This document shows positions 58,259 through 64,000 of a DNA stretch of 64,000 nt, piece by piece. The notes beneath the pieces are model-generated. The model searched no databases. It was not told where the DNA came from and saw only the letters and a list, made by a program, of their open reading frames with translations. Numbering within the stretch: the first letter of the stretch is position 1; each line of letters opens with the position of its first letter. The stretch comes from Tomocerus qinae. Its lineage: Eukaryota; Arthropoda; Collembola; Entomobryomorpha; Tomoceridae. The DNA lies in the NCBI GenBank assembly GCA_020055645.1, contig CM034546.1, forward strand, positions 28,272,001-28,336,000, given 5' to 3'. The position numbers and the translations under genes were made by a program.

Positions 58259-60130
58259 TTATAAAATTCCTAAAGATTTGGCGTATGAAAGAAACTTTTT
58301 AGCTCCGTCATAAGAGCTACCAATTCTACAAGAGATATTTGGAATTACTTTCAGGATTTTCTGGCTAAATTTGTTGTCTATTAAGGTGCCATTGAGAAAA
58401 TGCTTTGCCATGTAGATATTATCAATGAAAAGAGTTGACAAGAAATCCTTACTAAAAAAAGACAGGACGCCATCGTCACCTACATGTTGTTGCATTGTGT
58501 TAATAAATTCGTCTTGGCTAATAATCGACAAATTGTGACCTAGATCGGAAACTATGTTTACAAATTCATTGACCTTTATGGTATTTGTGTGTATCAGATT
58601 GTACATTTCTGAGTCAACATTGTCATTGAACAGAAAGTCCATCGATAATTCTGCAGCAATATCTGGTGACATGAAGGACCAACCTCCTTCGTTAATACAA
58701 ATAATGGCCAACTTTATCGCCAACAAAAACGCATTAATTACGAAGTCTGTCCCGATACTAAAATATCCTGTTACACTGTTCCCAGCTATATTTGGATATC
58801 GAATGACAATGCAAGGAATTCCTCTAGAAATAGCCTGTCCAATTAATTTCTCGCCTACAAACTTAGTTAGAGCGTATCCCAATGCTATTCCTTCCGCGTC
58901 ATTTTCATCTTCAGGAAACTCTTCGTAAGCAAACCCATCGCTGTTCAACTTATTTATTGCTGCAATTGACGAGGAATAAAATACCCTTTTTGTTTTGATA
59001 TTTCCAGCAAATCGTAGAATATTAATTGTACCTAGAACGTTCACTGATCTTAAGTCAGTTGTATTCAAAGAAGGGTCTCTATAGTCTTCATTGAAATTTA
59101 CTTTGGCCGATATATGGTAGATAGCATCCACTTCTCGGGATAAAGAGTTGTACTCTTCTAATGGAATTCCCAATAGTTCCTGAGCTATATCGCCTTTTAC
59201 TACAGAAACTCGATCAAAGTCTACAGTCAAATTAAATTTTTTAATATTTTTAATCAATCTTTTGTAACCTAGTTCTGAAGTGGAACTTCTAACCAAACAA
59301 ATGACGGTGATAAAAGGTTTTTTCAATACATTTTCTAGCAAATACGCACCTAAGTGTCCTGTTCCTCCTGTTAAAAGGACTTTTCGAATCTGACTTGCTT
59401 TCACACTATTTCCGTTTCCTCTTATATCTTCTGGTAAGATTGAATCTTTTTTAATTAATTTTTTTATTTCATCTTTACCAATTCGATGAGTTATTGCTTC
59501 CGAAATAATTGCAACCTTCCCCAATATTAAGTCAGTTAAATGTTCACTTAACTTACTAACACTTGGATAATCAACTATTATATTATCACTCAAAGTGAAA
59601 GTGTTTCCCATTAAAGTTTGCAACTTGTTCTTTAACTCCACAGACATGAGCGAGTCTAATCCCATTTCATAAAACATCTCTTGGTCATTTATTTGCTCCC
59701 TCTTTGGTATTTTTAATATATCTTTAATAAGACTACTTAGTAAATTTTTAAAATATATTTTTCCATCCTCCACTTTCAATGATTTTATATCTTCTAATAA
59801 TTTTTCTGACTCCAGCCCAATGTCCCTTCTTTTTGTCTTTATAGTGTCGTCAAAGTTGTTATCGAAATATTGGGAGCTAAACACAGGGGACCAATAGCAC
59901 AATTCCTCCTCATCTATGTTCACTAGCCCAATTTGGACCAAGTTGGGCCGGGACATTACAAACTGTAGACCTTTAATTCCTTGATCAGGGTTAAATTGAT
60001 AAATTCCAGGAGATTTAAAATTAGTTGCCGAACCAATATCTGACCAGACACCCCAATTTATAGACTGAGCGGGCAAACCAATCGAATTGCGGTATCGAGC
60101 AAACGCATCTAGAAAGCAATTTGCTGCGCA
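58259..60130 (-). CDS. PKS-3, 3' part: end of KR, ACP, thioester reductase
   Basis: Open frame from the frame break at about 60130 to the stop at 58259. It contains the rest of KR after the NADP-binding region (CFLDAF..., AQSINWG), ACP (MGLDSLMSVEL) and the thioester reductase with GGTGHLG, a YSSSIAAIN Ser motif and YALTK. It is in a different frame from the upstream part. Sequence quality of the domains is like PKS-1, so the break is recent or an assembly error. Confidence 0.85.
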   Translation of the reverse strand, partial: CAANCFLDAFARYRNSIGLPAQSINWGVWSDIGSATNFKSPGIYQFNPDQGIKGLQFVMSRPNLVQIGLVNIDEEELCYWSPVFSSQYFDNNFDDTIKTKRRDIGLESEKLLEDIKSLKVEDGKIYFKNLLSSLIKDILKIPKREQINDQEMFYEMGLDSLMSVELKNKLQTLMGNTFTLSDNIIVDYPSVSKLSEHLTDLILGKVAIISEAITHRIGKDEIKKLIKKDSILPEDIRGNGNSVKASQIRKVLLTGGTGHLGAYLLENVLKKPFITVICLVRSSTSELGYKRLIKNIKKFNLTVDFDRVSVVKGDIAQELLGIPLEEYNSLSREVDAIYHISAKVNFNEDYRDPSLNTTDLRSVNVLGTINILRFAGNIKTKRVFYSSSIAAINKLNSDGFAYEEFPEDENDAEGIALGYALTKFVGEKLIGQAISRGIPCIVIRYPNIAGNSVTGYFSIGTDFVINAFLLAIKLAIICINEGGWSFMSPDIAAELSMDFLFNDNVDSEMYNLIHTNTIKVNEFVNIVSDLGHNLSIISQDEFINTMQQHVGDDGVLSFFSKDFLSTLFIDNIYMAKHFLNGTLIDNKFSQKILKVIPNISCRIGSSYDGAKKFLSYAKSLGIL

Positions 60131-63100
60131 ATGTGATTACTTTGTCCAGGTGGTGCAAATAACGCAGCCATTGAAGAAAACAACACAAAATATTCCATTT
60201 GCAAATGTTTTGTCAAATTATGCAAATTTAGACAACCGTAAATTTTGGCATTGAAAACCGATTGATACTTCTCCCACGTTTGATTGGCAATTATTGCATC
60301 AGAAAGAGCTCCCGCAGAGTGAATCACGCCTTTTAATGGGGGCAATGATAACTTATCCGAATGTATTGTCTGAAACAAGTTTTCACATTGCTGAAGATTT
60401 CCTACATCTACCTCAAATGATAAAACACGACAGCCTTTACTTCGAATTGTGTCAATTGCAACAAGTGTTTGTGGATTCGGTGGTGACCTTCCTATTAGTA
60501 TTAAGCATCTAGCGCCGTAATCTGCCATCCATTTTGCTACTTCTAAGCCAATTCCTCGTAACCCACCGGTAATAAGATACGATGCATTTTTGCTAAACAG
60601 AAATTCTTTTGTCTTTAACTCACGACCAATATTTGAAATTTCAGGCATTGATAAAACAATTTTACCAATATGCTGGGCTTTTAAGAAATAATTTAGAGCG
60701 TTTCTTATATTTGTAATGTCAAATCGAGAATATGCAACGGGCTTGATTATGGTTTTGTTATAAACGACTTTAATATTTTCTTCTAAATCAGCCGGTTCCA
60801 CTATCTGCAGATCCACAACTGTGTATGATACATCCGGCCTCAGTTTACGGACATCTTCCGGTTGCCAAATATTTACTTTTCCTATTTCGACAAATCGAGC
60901 ATTCTTTGCACAATTTTCAAGTGTTGTCTCTTTAAAGCCTTCGCTGGTCAATGAATTCAAAACTACATCCACTCCGTTGCCATTGGTTGTTTTCTTTATT
61001 CCTTCACCGAATGACAGATCTCTAGAATTGAAAATATATTTCAACCCAAGTGATTTAAGGTAATATCTCTTTCTTTGACTTCCTGCGGTAGCTATAATTG
61101 TAGCGCCAATGTGATTGGCAATTTGAACTGCAAATAATCCTACACCTCCAGATGCTACGTGAATTAGAACAGTTTCGCCCATTTTTAAATTAGCGACTGT
61201 AACGAGACAGTAATGTGCAGTGAGATAACATGATGGAATTGTGGAAGCTTCATGTAAACTGAAATGAAATGGCTTGTGATAGATTGCACTTGTTTCCTTC
61301 TTCACGATATGGCTTGCTGCAGTACCCATACCACCCGAACACCCGGTTGAAAACCCGAACACCTCATCACCTGGTTTAAATTTTGTTACACGAGAACCAA
61401 CTTTTGAAACAATGCCAGCAAAATCAGAACCCACCTCATCATATAAATTCCGAAATCCGTCAGGTTTCATTATAACAAAAATGTCTCTAAAGTTTAGTGA
61501 AATTGCTTTAATCATAACTTCAACATCTTCTGGTTCCAATGGGCAACTTTTGTCAGGTATAAATCTGACATCTGAAATTCTTTTTGTCTTTGGAAGCTTA
61601 AGTTTATATCTTCCTTTTGGGAGACTTAGAATTTCATTATCTTCGCAAAATTTCACACAACGAGGTACATATTTTTTACTTTTCCTATAGCAAACATAGC
61701 TTGTGCCAGGTTGAAAACATTCAAAAAATAATTCTTTAACATTATTTTTAATATCAACCTCGTCGGGGTCCATATCCACGAGAGATATAGACAATTTTGG
61801 TGATTCATTAGCAAGACTCTTTAACATTCCCCAAATTACAGCTCCTGATGGAAGTACATTTTCCTGATTCGTTGTGTACATTGCACCTCTAGTCACTACA
61901 ACTAATTTGACATTGGGATTTGCGCTTTTAGTAAAATATTTACAAACGTTGAGAGTTTTCATGTACAGCTCGTCAACATTAGTTAGCTCCGAATCTAGCG
62001 GAAATAGCGGAATTGAATAAAGAACTCCACAAACATCATTTAATTCCATGATTCTATTTAGTTCTTCCGTGAACTGAAATTCGTCTAATATGTTTACAAA
62101 TAGCAAAGCTTTCTTTCCAGTATTTGAATTGGATTTCAGACCATGCTTTATGGTTATCACGGTTTGTCCATTATTTAAGAATAATTTAATCACGTTATTA
62201 CTAATGGTTTCCTCTTCGCAAATTGCAATCCAAGTCTTTGAGGCAGATGACACAGAAGTTAAACGAAGTCGGATATTGGCGTTGGCAGCTAGCACTGATG
62301 AACTTTTAGCGTCAGTTGTTAAAAGGTGTGACAATTCAAAACCATTTTCAGTTATTACTCGATCCCAAATTTCTTTGGATACCATTGGATTCGAAGTCCT
62401 CAAATCATAATCCCGAAATTTCCAATAGCTACCCAAAATACCAAAAATTATATCTACTAATCTATGAGGTTGTATAAACTCTTGTAGAAGCAATATTCCT
62501 TCGTCAACCAATAACTTTCTAATATTTCCTAACGATACCCTCAAGTCCTCCGTGGCGTGTATTACATTTGAAGCGATAACAATATCATAATGATGTGGAC
62601 AAAATCCCTGTACACATGGATCTTTCTCAATGTCTAATACTTGGTATTCTACCACTTCAAACGAAGACAATTCCATTTTAGCATTCACAAAGAATTGGAA
62701 AGAAATATCTGTAAAGGTGTATTGGCAAGAAATTCCACTTTGCTGAAAAGCTTTTAAAATCTCCTTTGACGTAGCAGCACTTCCTCCGCCAATTTCAATT
62801 ATGCGAATCACTGCGATTTCTTTCCTTGATTTAAAATCACCTAGGATTAAACTAAGAAACTTCGCCATACTTATATTAGCTAAAGCAACAACTAAACCTT
62901 TAGTGTAGATATCTAAGATATTCATATCGTTTCTACCAAATAATGCAACTACAGGTTCAACCTTCTCGGTAACTACATTCCACATGTTATCCATACATTT
63001 GTCTAGTAAATCCAATTCTACTTTCAAATCCATTTTTATTACCTTATGAAGGTTCTCCAATTCGAATTGAATTTCTTGTCTAGAAGGAAATGGCTTCACT

Positions 63101-64000
63101 ACTTTCCAATCCTCGGAATATTTTCCATTCTGAATTACATTTCCGTCCTCCATAAACATCTCAATTATACGATCGAATAATTTAATATGGTTAAGGGATA
63201 TTAAATTATCCACCATAATGGAAGTTGTATTGTAGATTTCTCCTAATTCAAAGTAAATTCCATTTTCATTAAACATTTTTATTAATCTCAAGTAAATGTA
63301 ATGGTCCAGTAGATTTTGTACTTCAGGATTGTATGATTCCATTTCCTTTTGCATAGAGATTTTTAAAGCTGGAATAATATCAGCAAAGTCTTTCAAAGAT
63401 TTTATTTGCAACTGAGATTGCAACGGGCCTAACCGAGAACTCCAAGTGTCGATATATAAATCCGGCATTGATTTCTTCTGTCGGGTAATTGTGTTTAGAA
63501 ATGAACCAACAGTTGTCGATACAAAATGGACACCTTCCATCAAAAATAATAAATTGAAATCCTGGTCGTATAACGAAACGATCCCACTGTTTGTTGTAGC
63601 ATTCCAACTCCCATGTGCATAGACGACGTTAGATTGAATTTCACCAAAGGTGTAGCAGTTTTCTACTCCAGCAGGAAGACACAATGTTTGGTCTTTAATT
63701 TCCATCATTAATAATGCAATTGACTGCAACATCGATTCTAATACAATTGGATGATAAATATATTCTTCTAAATTCCAAGTGAAGTGTTTTATAGGAATCA
63801 CTGCAAAAGCTTCGCTTCCCAACACACAAATGGATTCAATGCTTTGAAATGCTTCTCCAAGTTGAACACCGCTCTTCTGTATTTCGTTATAGAAATCATT
63901 AGAAGGCTGTTGCTCCTTCAACATATCCTTAAAGCTTTCTACATTTTTCCTTTCAAATTCTAATTTTGGATCTCTTTCCTCTAATAATGTTACTGAAGCA
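60131..64000 (-). CDS. PKS-3, 5' part in window: DH(partial)-MT-ER-KR, continues beyond the right edge
   Basis: The coding sequence enters from the right edge within DH. DH C-terminal half has HPIVLESMLQ (Glu for the catalytic Asp), MT has IEIGGGSAATS, ER has HVASGGVGLFAVQIA and an 8-residue insertion around STGCSGG not present in PKS-1 or PKS-2, KR has LITGGLRGIG. Just at the KR active site the frame breaks: GGACAAAGTAATCAC should be followed by TGC GCA GCA, but two extra bases intervene (near 60130-60133), giving a stop shortly afterwards. KS, AT and any GT8-like exons lie outside the window. Confidence 0.85.

Overview
The window looks like AT-rich nuclear DNA of an invertebrate, most plausibly a springtail (Collembola) or similar arthropod. 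Genes have spliceosomal introns with GT/AG borders and consistent phases. There is an insect-type gustatory-receptor-like 7TM gene, a multi-exon GMC oxidoreductase, many short hAT-type MITEs with 8-bp target duplications, and a 2.3-kb satellite inside an intron. The taxon is inferred; there is no rRNA, tRNA or mitochondrial marker here. Every recognisable gene lies on the minus strand.

Layout, left to right. 1-8.6 kb: GMC oxidoreductase, 10 exons seen, with the 3' end outside the window; its introns hold a tandem-repeat element (985-2012) and a 79-copy 29-bp satellite (4319-6608). 8.6-15 kb: repeat-rich intergenic DNA. 15.1-27.6 kb: PKS unit 1, a single 8.8-kb exon encoding an intact KS-AT-DH-MT-ER-KR-ACP-thioester-reductase polyketide synthase, preceded by six small exons encoding a glycogenin-like (GT8) domain. 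27.6-30.9 kb: MITEs. 30.9-31.5 kb and 33.7-37.8 kb: two relic PKS pseudogenes. 38.5-39.8 kb: chemoreceptor gene. 42.3-54.7 kb: PKS unit 2, the same exon plan, broken once by a duplicated stretch of the DH domain. 58.3-64 kb: PKS unit 3, entering from the right edge, broken by an apparent 2-bp insertion in KR.

The most interesting signal is the unit structure. In both complete units the giant PKS exon has no plausible ATG and begins right after a conserved 3' splice site in phase 0. The last GT8-like exon upstream ends at a GT in phase 0. The GT8-like exons have identical lengths in both units (145, 154, 163 and 100 bp) and a spliced ATG exon with a conserved upstream flank. The simplest reading is one gene per unit encoding a GT8-like domain fused to a highly reducing PKS. 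The GT8-like domain has lost its DxD metal-binding motif in both copies, so it is probably a pseudoenzyme. Each synthase ends in a reductase (TR) rather than a thioesterase, so reductive release to an aldehyde or alcohol is expected. All three KR domains have His where the catalytic Tyr normally sits; unit 2 also lacks the AT catalytic His; units 2 and 3 share a 429-bp identical tract with a DH Asp-to-Glu change. The cluster is therefore a young, tandemly duplicated, decaying PKS family with one intact member.
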